37,464 nucleotides of DNA from UBA2160 sp964588665. GTDB lineage: Bacteria > Chloroflexota > Dehalococcoidia > Lucifugimonadales > UBA1123. This document shows, in pieces, positions 23,423-31,870 of this stretch (the stretch's first letter is position 1; every line of letters begins with the position of its first letter). The position numbers were made by a program, and so were the translations under genes. The notes below the pieces were generated by a model. That model was not told the DNA's origin. It did not search any database and saw only the letters and a program-made list of their open reading frames with translations. The stretch is taken from positions 1-37,464 of the forward strand of contig CAZPQQ010000027.1 of assembly GCA_964588665.1 (NCBI GenBank), written 5' to 3'.

Positions 23423-24589
23423 ATGTTGAAAATAGTTGGATCCGGCCCGCGCAAAACAGGGTTAATATTCGTGGCACTTGCTTTGGCCCTGATGGCCGGC
23501 GCGTGCAGTCGCATAAGCAATCCACAAGGTTGGTCCGGAGTCGCTGCCTCCGGGGATACGCTGGTCGTCGGCACCCAGGAAGGGCAACTCCTCGCTATCG
23601 ACAAGAACGACGCCTCGACATTCGCGGCCTGGCCCGTCGATCTGCGGGGCGAAGAAGACCAACGCGCGATCTACGGCGCTCCGGTCATAGACGGCGACGC
23701 GGTGTTTGCCGGCGCCTACGACGGCACGCTGTATGCATTCGACCTCCAAGGCCAGCCGACTCGATGGATCGACATGCGGCTGGGAGACCGGATGGTCGGC
23801 GGGCCGACGCTGGAAGGCAAGACAATCGTCGTTGGGTCCGTGACGATAACCGACGACGACGGAGATGAGGGCACGCTCTGGGCTCTCGATGCCGACACCG
23901 GCGACACACTGTGGCGATTCACGACCCCAGGGCCGATCTGGACGACGCCCACCGTCGCCGACGGGCTGGTCTTCATCGGCACGCTTAACAAGATGATATA
24001 CGCCGTCAACCTCAGCGACGGCCAGAAAGCCTGGGAGTTCGAGACAGGCGGCGGCGTCGTGGCCAAGCCCTTAGCGGCGAATGGCCTCGTGTATGTCGGC
24101 GCGTTCGACAGCGTGTTCTACGCGTTGGACGCCGATACCGGCGCCGAAGTGTGGCGATTCGAAGAAGCGGAAAAATGGTTCTGGGGCGGCGCGATCGGCC
24201 GCGACAACCTGGTGCTTGTGCCGTCGCTTGACGGGAACCTCTACGCCCTTGACGCGACCTCAGGATTCCCTCAGTGGAAGTTCGAAACCGAAGGCTCCAT
24301 CGTGGGCTCCCCCGTGATAGTGGGAGACCTGATCGCCGTCCCGATTGCCGATGGCGGAGAGTCGAAGATCGCCCTCGTCGAACTCAACGGCAGCCCGCGT
24401 GAGGCGTGCAAGATCGGCGAAGACGTGAGAACGCCGCTGTCGACGGACGGAGAACTGATATACTTTGCCGCGACCGATCATTCGATATGGGCGCTTCGTA
24501 TCAAACAGAACGGAAACCCGGACGAAGAGTGGGTATATCTTACTGACGAAGACGACCCGAATCCGAGAGATCGGAGCAAGGCGTGTTAG
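23423..24589 (+). CDS. PQQ-like beta-propeller lipoprotein
   Basis: This 388-residue protein has a lipoprotein signal (hydrophobic core FVALALALMAGAC) with lipidated Cys near residue 28. It then has repeated propeller blades of PQQ/WD-like type, recognisable by AxD..TG..W-style repeats such as LWALDADTGDTLWRF, IYAVNLSDGQKAWEF, FYALDADTGAEVWRF and LYALDATSGFPQWKF. BamB has this fold, but no outer-membrane machinery is present here, so a BamB role is unlikely. It probably binds a protein or ligand on the outer membrane face. ATG 23423 starts just before the signal; 23375 would add a non-signal extension. Its place between yidD and yidC suggests a link to membrane protein insertion or folding, which is inference. 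Confidence 0.86.
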   Translation: MLKIVGSGPRKTGLIFVALALALMAGACSRISNPQGWSGVAASGDTLVVGTQEGQLLAIDKNDASTFAAWPVDLRGEEDQRAIYGAPVIDGDAVFAGAYDGTLYAFDLQGQPTRWIDMRLGDRMVGGPTLEGKTIVVGSVTITDDDGDEGTLWALDADTGDTLWRFTTPGPIWTTPTVADGLVFIGTLNKMIYAVNLSDGQKAWEFETGGGVVAKPLAANGLVYVGAFDSVFYALDADTGAEVWRFEEAEKWFWGGAIGRDNLVLVPSLDGNLYALDATSGFPQWKFETEGSIVGSPVIVGDLIAVPIADGGESKIALVELNGSPREACKIGEDVRTPLSTDGELIYFAATDHSIWALRIKQNGNPDEEWVYLTDEDDPNPRDRSKAC

Positions 24590-24606
24590 GGGCGAGCTGA
24601 AGCAAT

Positions 24607-25527
24607 TTGGAATTCATAATCGACACCTGGAATCTGGTAATCATCCAGCCGATGGTCAACGGCTTGGTGATGTTGTACAGCTTGTTCTTCAGCAACTTCG
24701 GCATCGCAGTGATCGCATTCACGCTGCTTGTCCGGATGATCATGATCCCTTTGTCCGTCAAGCAGAGCCGTCAGATCAAGTCAATGGGCGCGCTCCAGCC
24801 GCTGATGAAGGAGATCCAGGCAAAGCACAAAAACGACAAGCAACGGGCGTCCCAAGAGACGATGCGTCTGTACAAGGACCACGGCGTCAATCCGCTGGGT
24901 TGCTTGGGACCGATGTTCATTCAGTTCCCGATTTGGATCGGCCTTTACCAGGCAATCCTGCAAACAGTGCCTTCGAACCCAGAGAGCCTCGTTGGCCTAT
25001 CCCGCCACCTCTATGGGTGGCTGCCGCAGGTTCACAAGGTTGTGCCGATCGACAGTTCGTTCCTCTGGCTGGACCTGGCCAAGCCAGACCCTTCGCCGTT
25101 CATCATGCCTATCCTGGTGGGCGGTTCTATGTTCGTAATGCAGAAGATGTCGAGCATGCCGGCCGCGGACGACCGACAGGCGTCGACAAATCGCATGATG
25201 TTGTGGATGATGCCGTTGATGTTCGGTTTCTTCACGCTGAATTTTCCGAGCGGGCTGGCAGTGTATTGGGTGGTTTCAAACGTGATTGGGGTGGCGATTC
25301 AGGGGTTCATCACTGGTTGGGACCCGCTGAAGAACCTGTTCGCCTTCGGGCGCGCCGCCGAGCAGGTGAGTGCGGTCAGCACGGAGCCATCGCTGGCTTT
25401 GCCCACCGAGGAGACGGTAAGCAATGACGGAGATAGTAATAACGGCCAAGACGGTGGACGAAGCAATCGAGCTCGGCCTAAGGGAACTCGACGCCGAGCG
25501 CGGCGAGGTAGAAATAGACGTCGTTAG
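24607..25527 (+). CDS. yidC: Membrane protein insertase YidC (short form)
   Basis: YidC inserts and folds inner membrane proteins. This 306-residue form lacks the large periplasmic domain of Gram-negative YidC, like Gram-positive SpoIIIJ/YidC2. Five hydrophobic segments follow the family order; the conserved region GIAVIAFTLLVRMIMIPLSVKQSRQ carries the key hydrophilic-groove Arg, and GCLGPMFIQFPIWIGLYQAI and LNFPSGLAVYWVVSNVIG follow. No lipobox Cys is seen at the N-terminus. The C-terminus is a Lys/Arg-rich tail (PKGTRRRARRGRNRRR) of the kind that contacts ribosomes. The start is TTG 24607. The last 104 bases overlap jag in another frame. Confidence 0.95.
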   Translation: MEFIIDTWNLVIIQPMVNGLVMLYSLFFSNFGIAVIAFTLLVRMIMIPLSVKQSRQIKSMGALQPLMKEIQAKHKNDKQRASQETMRLYKDHGVNPLGCLGPMFIQFPIWIGLYQAILQTVPSNPESLVGLSRHLYGWLPQVHKVVPIDSSFLWLDLAKPDPSPFIMPILVGGSMFVMQKMSSMPAADDRQASTNRMMLWMMPLMFGFFTLNFPSGLAVYWVVSNVIGVAIQGFITGWDPLKNLFAFGRAAEQVSAVSTEPSLALPTEETVSNDGDSNNGQDGGRSNRARPKGTRRRARRGRNRRR

Positions 25528-26059
25528 TCGAGGCAAGGCCGGCATACTCGGGATCGGCAGTGAGCCCGCCAAGGTGCGAGTGGTTCTGTTGGACGCTCCG
25601 TCCGACATCGTGACGACGACCACCGAGGTTCTCGAAAAAGTTGTTTCGTTGCTCGGAGTCGACGTGGTCACCTCGCTGACCCACGCCGAGAAAGAAGACC
25701 TGGGCGGTCCCGCTTTCGACATCGAAGGCGATGACGCAGGACTGCTCATTGGCCGGCGAGGCGAGACACTGAAATCGCTCCAGTTCCTGGTGAAGTACAT
25801 GGTCAGCCAGCGACTGGGCGTCAACGCCAACCTTCAGGTGGACGTCGAAGGCTACCAGGAGCGCAGGAACCAGGCGCTGGCCAACATGGCTCGTCGCGTG
25901 GCTCAGCGCGTAATCGACTCAGGGAATCCCATCAGCCTGGAGCCGATGCCGGCCAACGAGCGGCGAATCGTTCACCTGACGCTCGCGGACCACGCGCAAG
26001 TCATCACGGAGAGCGCCGGCGCCGGTGTGGCCAGGCAAGTCGTGGTGCACCTCAAGTAA
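25424..26059 (+). CDS. jag: Jag/KhpB RNA-binding protein
   Basis: This 211-residue protein has the three-part Jag/KhpB layout. A Jag-N domain (residues 1-55; TVDEAIELGLRELDAERGEVEIDVVSRGKAGILGIG) is followed by a KH domain near 75-140 with the loop GRRGETLKSLQFLVKYM, and an R3H domain at 145-211 with its conserved RRIVHLTLAD core. KhpB works with KhpA as an RNA chaperone affecting cell division and envelope genes in firmicutes. The start is fixed at ATG 25424 because Jag-N begins there, so it overlaps the end of yidC by 104 bases. Confidence 0.94.
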   Translation: MTEIVITAKTVDEAIELGLRELDAERGEVEIDVVSRGKAGILGIGSEPAKVRVVLLDAPSDIVTTTTEVLEKVVSLLGVDVVTSLTHAEKEDLGGPAFDIEGDDAGLLIGRRGETLKSLQFLVKYMVSQRLGVNANLQVDVEGYQERRNQALANMARRVAQRVIDSGNPISLEPMPANERRIVHLTLADHAQVITESAGAGVARQVVVHLK

Positions 26060-26161
26060 CCGCTTCAGCCGAAGCACGGCTGGCGCCACCGGCGTCCCAC
26101 GCGGCACGCAGGCCTTTATTGACGACGCTGGCCGCGTTCGAGATCGATCGGGTGCAGAGTC

Positions 26162-26995
26162 ATGTCGAGTCCCGTCAAGCCCGATGTCGTGGTGGTGGGC
26201 GCCGTCACGAAAGACCTGACCAAGGAAGGTTACATCCTTGGTGGCGGAGTCGCGTACGCTGCTCTAACCGTCAAAGCGCTCGGATTGAATCCCGCGGTGG
26301 TGACGAGTTGCGGCTCAGAAGTGGACCCCTTGACGCATCTGCCTGGGATTCCGTCTCATGTTGTCCCTTCGAGTTCGACCACGACGTTCGTAAACTCGTA
26401 CCATGGCGGCCGCAGGCGTCAGGTGATCAAAGCTGTGGCCAACGTCATATTCGCGGCCGATGTTCCGGACGAATGGCGCGCGACGCCGCTGGTGCTGCTG
26501 ACGCCGATTGCCCACGAGATCGACGATTCCATCATGGACGCGTTCCAGTCGCCGACTGTCGCCGCATCCATCCAAGGCTGGCTCCGAGACTGGGACGATG
26601 ACGGCAATGTTGTTACGAGGCGTTGGGATGGAGGACGCGTGCTGGAGCGGATCGGCGCCGCCCAGTTCTCCGACGATGACGACGTGTCACCCGATCAGAT
26701 CGCCCATTGGAAAGAGCGTTGCCCCGTGCTGCTCAACACCCGTGGGGACGAGGGCTGCCGTATATGGACCCGTGGGGTTTGGCACGATTTGCCGGCCTTT
26801 CCTGCAAACGAAGTAGATCCGACCGGTGCGGGGGATGTGTTCTCGGCGGCGTACCTGGTAAGATTCCGAGAATCCGGAGACGTGCTGGATGCGGCCAGAT
26901 TTGCGGGATGTGCTGCCAGCTTCTGCGTGGAGCGCCAAGGCGTCGAAGGCATCCCAAGCCGGGCCCAAGTTGAGGCCCGACTCAACGGGGAATGA
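26162..26995 (+). CDS. PfkB-family carbohydrate/nucleoside kinase
   Basis: This 277-residue protein is a short member of the PfkB (ribokinase-like) family. The N-terminus has DVVVVGAVTKDL and the substrate-side GGGVAYAALTVKALGL. The C-terminal signature EVDPTGAGDVFSAAYLVRF contains the catalytic Asp and the anion hole that binds ATP phosphates. The middle has MNTxGxxGC-like LLNTRGDEGCRIW. The phosphorylated substrate (sugar, nucleoside or other) cannot be deduced. It begins 102 bases after jag, with a weak ribosome binding site, and precedes two crotonases. No sugar pathway genes are nearby. Confidence 0.88.
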   Translation: MSSPVKPDVVVVGAVTKDLTKEGYILGGGVAYAALTVKALGLNPAVVTSCGSEVDPLTHLPGIPSHVVPSSSTTTFVNSYHGGRRRQVIKAVANVIFAADVPDEWRATPLVLLTPIAHEIDDSIMDAFQSPTVAASIQGWLRDWDDDGNVVTRRWDGGRVLERIGAAQFSDDDDVSPDQIAHWKERCPVLLNTRGDEGCRIWTRGVWHDLPAFPANEVDPTGAGDVFSAAYLVRFRESGDVLDAARFAGCAASFCVERQGVEGIPSRAQVEARLNGE

Positions 26996-27140
26996 CATCT
27001 CGAAAGCCATCTTTATCGATTACGACAGCGCATTGCCGTTAGTTCAGGCGTCGGTCGCAGCGTGAATCGATGAATCTCGGCATTAAGATCCGAGAGACTC
27101 GGCCCGACCACGATTCACAACAACCGGAAGGCAGTTGACG

Positions 27141-27911
27141 GTGGACAATAAGCGCGTCACGTTGGAGCCTCTTGACCGGGTAGCGGTCGTCACCCTGCGG
27201 TGGGGGGACGGCCGAGGCCGAATCGACGCCCCGATGGCCTTCGATATTGCCGACGTTTGCGCCGAGTTGCGACAGGACGACGCCGTTTGGGTCGTTGTGC
27301 TCACGGCTGATGGCGCTGTATTCTGTGACGGAACCGATCCCGACGCACTCCGGGTCGCCCAAACCGACGCCTCCGCGGTCGCGACGTTGCGGGTGACTGA
27401 CGCTGTTGCGGCCATAGAGAAACCGGTTATTTGCGCGATCAACGGCGACGCAATCGACCAAGGCCTTGAGATTGCGCTCGCGTGCGATCTGCGCGTTGCG
27501 TCGGCTGAGGCGAAGCTCGGGATGACGCAACTCGAACACGGTTCGATGCCTTGGGACGGCGGAACGCAGCGCCTGCCGAGACTGATCGGCCGAAGCAGGG
27601 CAACCGAGATGCTGCTGACATCCAGGGTGGTGTCGGCGAACGAGGCCGAGGTCATCGGGCTAGTCAACTCGGTGGTCGAGCCGTCCCAGCTCCACGACAA
27701 GGCAGTCGAACTCGCATCTGTCGTTGCCTCCCACGGCCCAATAGCCCTCAGATACCTGAAAGAAGCAGTGTTGAACGGTCTCGACCTAACCGTCGAACAA
27801 GGCCTGAGGCTGGAAGCCGACCTCAGCTTTTTGTTGCAAAGCACCTCGGACCGAGCCGAAGGTCTGTCGTCGTTCTTGGCGAAACGGAAGCCTGAATACA
27901 GTGGCGAGTAG
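27141..27911 (+). CDS. Enoyl-CoA hydratase/isomerase family protein (divergent active site)
   Basis: This protein of about 256 residues has the crotonase fold: VVVLTADGAVFCDGTDPDALR forms part of the oxyanion hole, then CAINGDAIDQGLEIALACDLRVASAEAKLGM and GGTQRLPRLIGRSRATEMLLTSR. The first catalytic-type Glu region (GLEIALACD) is kept, but where hydratases have PE followed by LG, this one reads TQLEHGS, so the second Glu may be missing. It may be an isomerase, thioesterase or hydrolase of the superfamily. GTG 27141 is favoured since GGAAGG at 27126-27131 lies nine bases upstream; TTG 27135 is an alternative. It overlaps the next crotonase by 11 bases. Confidence 0.85.
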   Translation: MDNKRVTLEPLDRVAVVTLRWGDGRGRIDAPMAFDIADVCAELRQDDAVWVVVLTADGAVFCDGTDPDALRVAQTDASAVATLRVTDAVAAIEKPVICAINGDAIDQGLEIALACDLRVASAEAKLGMTQLEHGSMPWDGGTQRLPRLIGRSRATEMLLTSRVVSANEAEVIGLVNSVVEPSQLHDKAVELASVVASHGPIALRYLKEAVLNGLDLTVEQGLRLEADLSFLLQSTSDRAEGLSSFLAKRKPEYSGE

Positions 27912-28665
27912 TGCGGACGGTGGACAGGTGACGGCTGACGAGACGACGGTTCTGTACGCGAAGGACGGCTCCGTTGTGCGGATCGTTCTCAACCGTCCGA
28001 AGCAGATCAACGCGTTTAACGTGCAGATGCGCGACGACCTGTTCGCCGCTCTGGAGGCGGCCAGAGACGATCCCGACGTCCGAGCCGTCCTGATCTCAGG
28101 CGCCGGCGACAGGGGGTTTTGCGTGGGAGCGGACCTCACCGAGTTCGGATCCACCCCGTCTCAAGCTGTCGCCAGGCAGGTGCGTTGGGAGCGGGACCTC
28201 TGGGGCCTCTTCCTGACATTCACAAAACCGCTTGTGGCAGCACTCCACGGCTTCGTGATCGGCTCCGGAGTCGAGATCGCTTGCCTCTGCGACATCAGGA
28301 TCGCCTCCGAGAGCGCCACGTTTCGCATGCCGGAAACAGCTCTGGGCATGGTTCCAGCCGCCGGCGGCAGCCAGACCCTGCCCAGAGTCATGGGGCAAGG
28401 CGACGCGATGGACGTGTTGCTGGCCAACGCACGGGTCTCGGCGTCCAGGGCGAAGTCGACGGGACTTGTGCACCAGGTCGTGTCCGACGAAGATCTGCCC
28501 GAGACAGCGAAGGCTGCGGCGAGCTATTTGGCATCACGGCCTCCCGACGCCGTAGCGGCGATCAAACAAGCTGTTTTGACCGGCATGGACCTCCCAATGG
28601 CGCAAGGACTTGCGCTGGAGCGCCGTTTGGCGGCGCGTCTGGCGGCCGGAATGTCGGAAGGGTAG
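27901..28665 (+). CDS. Enoyl-CoA hydratase/isomerase family protein
   Basis: This 254-residue crotonase has a full hydratase-type active site: RPKQINAFNVQMRDDL, the oxyanion-hole segment DRGFCVGADLTEF, GSGVEIACLCDIRIA with the first Glu, and FRMPETALGMVPAAGGSQTLPR with the second. It probably hydrates an enoyl-CoA in fatty-acid or amino-acid degradation. GTG 27901 overlaps the previous gene by 11 bases; GTG 27928 with GGTGG before it is a plausible shorter start. It is followed, 67 bases later, by an acyl-CoA ligase, so the three genes may form a small acyl-CoA pathway. Its substrate chain length is unknown. Confidence 0.9.
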   Translation: MASSADGGQVTADETTVLYAKDGSVVRIVLNRPKQINAFNVQMRDDLFAALEAARDDPDVRAVLISGAGDRGFCVGADLTEFGSTPSQAVARQVRWERDLWGLFLTFTKPLVAALHGFVIGSGVEIACLCDIRIASESATFRMPETALGMVPAAGGSQTLPRVMGQGDAMDVLLANARVSASRAKSTGLVHQVVSDEDLPETAKAAASYLASRPPDAVAAIKQAVLTGMDLPMAQGLALERRLAARLAAGMSEG

Positions 28666-28732
28666 TGGAAACGAAGCCGTTTTGGTGGTAGGCTATCGGG
28701 CGAAACTTCGACCAGGGGGCCCGTACTAGGAA

Positions 28733-30301
28733 ATGAATATCACCGAGTTTCTCGCCATATCGGCCGCGATCGTTCCGGATCGGGCGGCTATGGTGTTTGA
28801 AGACCGGACCACGACGTTCGAGCAGTTGCAGTCGCGTGTCAACAGACTTGCAAACGGCATGGCGGAGCTTGGGGTCGGCGCGGGTGATCGCGTCGCGTTC
28901 CTGCACGTCAACACCGACCACTACGTCGAGGCATGCTTCGCCACCGCTAAGTTGGACGCTGTCTTTGTTCCGCTCAACTTCCGCGCTCGCGGCGAAGAGC
29001 TTTCGTACATGATCAACGACGCCACGCCAAAAGTCCTGTTCTTGGGACCGCGATACGCCGAGCTCGTCAAGTCGTTCGCCGATGACACCGAAAGCGTCGA
29101 GCACTACATCTGCATGGAGACCGAACAGGAAGGGTGGACCTCCTACGACGCCCTGTTGAACGACTCCTCCGACGAGGAAAGGTACCCTGAGGCGGGCGAC
29201 GACGATTTGGCCGTAATCATGTTCACGGCCGGAACGACCGGATTCCCCAAGGGCGTAATGCTCACCCATGAGAGCTTCTCGTCGTATATCCTCAGCAACG
29301 TCTCTCCGGCGGACCCTGACGTCGACGAACGGAATATCCTGACCGTGCCGCTCTATCACATCGCCGGGATGCAGGCGGTCGTGTCGGCCGTCTTTGCTGG
29401 CCGGACGCTGATCATTCAGCGTCAGTTCGATGCGCTCGGCTGGATGCAGCTTGTGGAAGAGCACGGGGTCGACCGGGCGATGATGGTCCCGACCATGTTG
29501 AAACTCCTGATGGACCACGAAGAGTTTCACTCTCACGATCTGAACAGCCTAAAAGTCATCACATACGGCGCCGCGCCGATGCCCGTCCAAGTGATCAAAC
29601 GGGCGATCCAGGAATTGCCCAACGCCCATTTCATCAACGCCTTCGGGCAGACCGAAACGGCGGCGACAATCACGATGCTGCCCCCCGAAGACCACATCCT
29701 GACAGGAACGCCCGAGGAGATCGATCAAAAACTCAAGCGGCTCTCCTCCATCGGTAAACCGTTGGTGGACGTGGAAGTCCGGATTGTCGACGAGGACGGA
29801 AAGCAGATGGATGTCGGCGAAACCGGTGAGATCGTAGCCAGCGGCGCCCGTCTGATGAAGGGCTACTGGCACATGGAAGCCGCCACCAAAGAGGCAATCC
29901 GCGGTGGATGGCTCTACACCGGAGACCTTGGCTACATGGACCCCGACGGCTACATCTTCCTTTCAGGGCGAGCCAAGGACTTCATCAAGCGGGGCGGCGA
30001 GATGATATCGCCGGAAGAGGTGGAGCAGGTCCTGCAGTCGCATCCTGCAATCGACGAGGCGGCAATCATCGGGATTCCCGATCTCGACTGGGGCGAGCGC
30101 GTCCGCGCGATCGTCGTGGCCAAGCCAGGTCAAACGGTGGAGGAAGCCGAGGTCATCGAGTACTGCCGCCAGCACCTTGCAAGCTACAAAAAGCCCGAGT
30201 CGGTGGTTCTGACGGACGAGCTTCCGCGAAATCCGCTGGGCAAGGTCTTGAAGCGGGTGCTCAGAGAGCAGTACGCCGATCCGATCGGCGCCGCGGACTA
30301 G
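28733..30301 (+). CDS. Acyl-CoA synthetase (AMP-binding, fatty-acid-CoA ligase type)
   Basis: This 522-residue ANL-superfamily enzyme activates a carboxylic acid to its adenylate and then to the CoA thioester. The P-loop is MFTAGTTGFPKGVMLTH (about residues 164-180), with the NAFGQTETAAT adenylate motif, YTGDLGYMDPDGYIFLSGRAKDFIKRGGEMISPEEVE marking the hinge, and the catalytic C-terminal Lys in PRNPLGKVLKR. The length is typical of medium/long-chain fatty acyl-CoA ligases. Substrate choice is not determinable. It begins 67 bases after the second crotonase and probably feeds it. No signal peptide or membrane helix is seen. Confidence 0.93.
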   Translation: MNITEFLAISAAIVPDRAAMVFEDRTTTFEQLQSRVNRLANGMAELGVGAGDRVAFLHVNTDHYVEACFATAKLDAVFVPLNFRARGEELSYMINDATPKVLFLGPRYAELVKSFADDTESVEHYICMETEQEGWTSYDALLNDSSDEERYPEAGDDDLAVIMFTAGTTGFPKGVMLTHESFSSYILSNVSPADPDVDERNILTVPLYHIAGMQAVVSAVFAGRTLIIQRQFDALGWMQLVEEHGVDRAMMVPTMLKLLMDHEEFHSHDLNSLKVITYGAAPMPVQVIKRAIQELPNAHFINAFGQTETAATITMLPPEDHILTGTPEEIDQKLKRLSSIGKPLVDVEVRIVDEDGKQMDVGETGEIVASGARLMKGYWHMEAATKEAIRGGWLYTGDLGYMDPDGYIFLSGRAKDFIKRGGEMISPEEVEQVLQSHPAIDEAAIIGIPDLDWGERVRAIVVAKPGQTVEEAEVIEYCRQHLASYKKPESVVLTDELPRNPLGKVLKRVLREQYADPIGAAD

Positions 30302-30333
30302 CGCCTCTGACGTGTGTCGAAACTCAACTTAAT

Positions 30334-30359
30334 CCGTTCGTCCTGAGCCTGTAGAAGGA
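30334..30359. repeat. Dispersed repeat copy related to the 5.8-kb cluster
   Basis: This segment starts CCGTTCGTCCTGAGCCTG and shares the CCGTTCGT...TGAGC core and length with the third unit at 5851. It lies between the convergent acyl-CoA ligase and serS genes. Finding the same element at two intergenic places in one window supports a dispersed family. Confidence 0.65.
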
Positions 30360-30465
30360 CCTCGACGGCCAAGTTATGCTGCGCGATCACCGAATCCCTG
30401 CAACGTTCGCGGCAACATCTTCGTGTACCGTCCCTCGTACCCGTCCTGAGAATATCCGGTGGCGA

Positions 30466-31737
30466 TCAGGATATCGGCGCCTCGATCTTGTCAAACCCGG
30501 CGTATGGCCTGAGCACCTCAGGGACAGCGATTGAGCCGTCTTCTTGCTGGTAATTCTCCAGCACCGCGATCAAGACTCGCGACAGCGCCAACCCCGACCC
30601 GTTTAGCGTATGCACGAACCTCGGCCTGGCCCCCCGTTCCGGACGATATCGGATCATCGCTCGGCGGGCCTGGTAGTCGGTGCAGTTCGAACAAGAGCTG
30701 ACTTCCAGCCATTCCTCCGCTCCGGGCGCCCACAACTCGACGTCGAACGACTTTACCGCGGGCGCGGACATGTCGCCGGTGCACAGCTCCAGCACTCGAT
30801 AAGGGATCTCCAGCGCCGCGGCGACACTCTCCGCGTCCGCGACCAGCTTCTGAAGCTCCTCGGTCGAGGTTTCTGGCTCCACGAACTTGTACATCTCCAC
30901 CTTCTCGAACTGGTGGACCCGCTTGATGCCCCGCGTGTCGCGGCCCGCGGAGAACTTCTCTCGTCTCCAGCACGGCGTGTGGGCGACGTAATTCAACGGC
31001 AAGGACCCTGGCTCCAGGATTTCGTCCCTGTGCAGGCTGGTTATCCCTGCCTCCGCCGTCGGCAGCAACCAGAGATCGTCCTCTTCGTCGTGGTACATCT
31101 CTTCCTGAAAATGAGGCAAGTGGCCGCTGGCGGTCATCGTGTCTCGGCCGACCAGGTATGGCAGGTAGACCTCTGTGTACCCGTGTTCCCTGCTGTGGAG
31201 ATTCAGCATCCAGGTGATCAGCGCTCGTTGAAGCGCGGCGCCCTTTCCGTGGAGCACGAAGAACCGCGAGCCGGACAGCTTGACTCCGCGTTCGAAGTCG
31301 ATGGCGTTGAGCGATGATCCGAGCTCCCAGTGCGGTTTCAGTTCGAAGCTCTGCTCGTGCGGTTCGCCGACGGACCGAACCACGACGTTCGAGGATTCGT
31401 CCAGCCCCACCGGCGCGTCCTCCTGCGGGATGTTGGGGATCGAAAGCAACATCTCATTTAGTTGTTCGTCGAATTCGCGCAGCGCCTCGTCAAGCTGCTT
31501 GATGCGGCCGCCTACCTGGCGCATCTCCTCGATCAGTTCCTGCGGGCGATCCTTTGAGCGGCCGATCTCGCGGCTGACGTCGTTTCGACGAGAGCGGAGC
31601 TCGTCTGCTTCGACGATGGCGGCGCGCCTCTGCCGATCAAGGTCGAGAACCTCATCCAATGGCGCGTCGTGCCCGCGATTCTGCATGGCGGTCCGGACCA
31701 GATCGGTGTGGTCTCGAATGATCTCGATGCTAATCAA
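30466..31737 (-). CDS. serS: Seryl-tRNA synthetase
   Basis: SerS charges tRNA-Ser with serine. The 423-residue protein starts with the coiled-coil arm (residues 1-105; RQRRAAIVEADELRSRRNDVSREIG) that grips the long variable arm of the tRNA. The class II catalytic core has TAEAGITSLHRDEIL, motif 2 as CWRREKFSAGRDTRGIKRVHQFEKVEMYKF, and motif 3 as NGSGLALSRVLIAVLENYQ. The start is TTG 31737 with AAGGTG upstream. It lies 133 bases downstream of the SelA-like gene on the same strand; they may share a transcript. Confidence 0.97.
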   Translation of the reverse strand: MISIEIIRDHTDLVRTAMQNRGHDAPLDEVLDLDRQRRAAIVEADELRSRRNDVSREIGRSKDRPQELIEEMRQVGGRIKQLDEALREFDEQLNEMLLSIPNIPQEDAPVGLDESSNVVVRSVGEPHEQSFELKPHWELGSSLNAIDFERGVKLSGSRFFVLHGKGAALQRALITWMLNLHSREHGYTEVYLPYLVGRDTMTASGHLPHFQEEMYHDEEDDLWLLPTAEAGITSLHRDEILEPGSLPLNYVAHTPCWRREKFSAGRDTRGIKRVHQFEKVEMYKFVEPETSTEELQKLVADAESVAAALEIPYRVLELCTGDMSAPAVKSFDVELWAPGAEEWLEVSSCSNCTDYQARRAMIRYRPERGARPRFVHTLNGSGLALSRVLIAVLENYQQEDGSIAVPEVLRPYAGFDKIEAPIS

Positions 31738-31870
31738 CTTTCACCTTCGTATCGGCCGATTACAGATGTGAGGTGCGTCCGCTCCCTTGACCGAACGTCT
31801 GCGAAGCAGAAATTCGATCCAAGCGCAGAGCGCCGTCCAGGAGCGATTGGATGGATGTGCCAATGGCGAC

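Noticed and set aside
23423..24589. BamB annotation for the propeller lipoprotein
   Set aside because: The fold fits but no outer-membrane assembly gene is present and the cell appears to have a single membrane.
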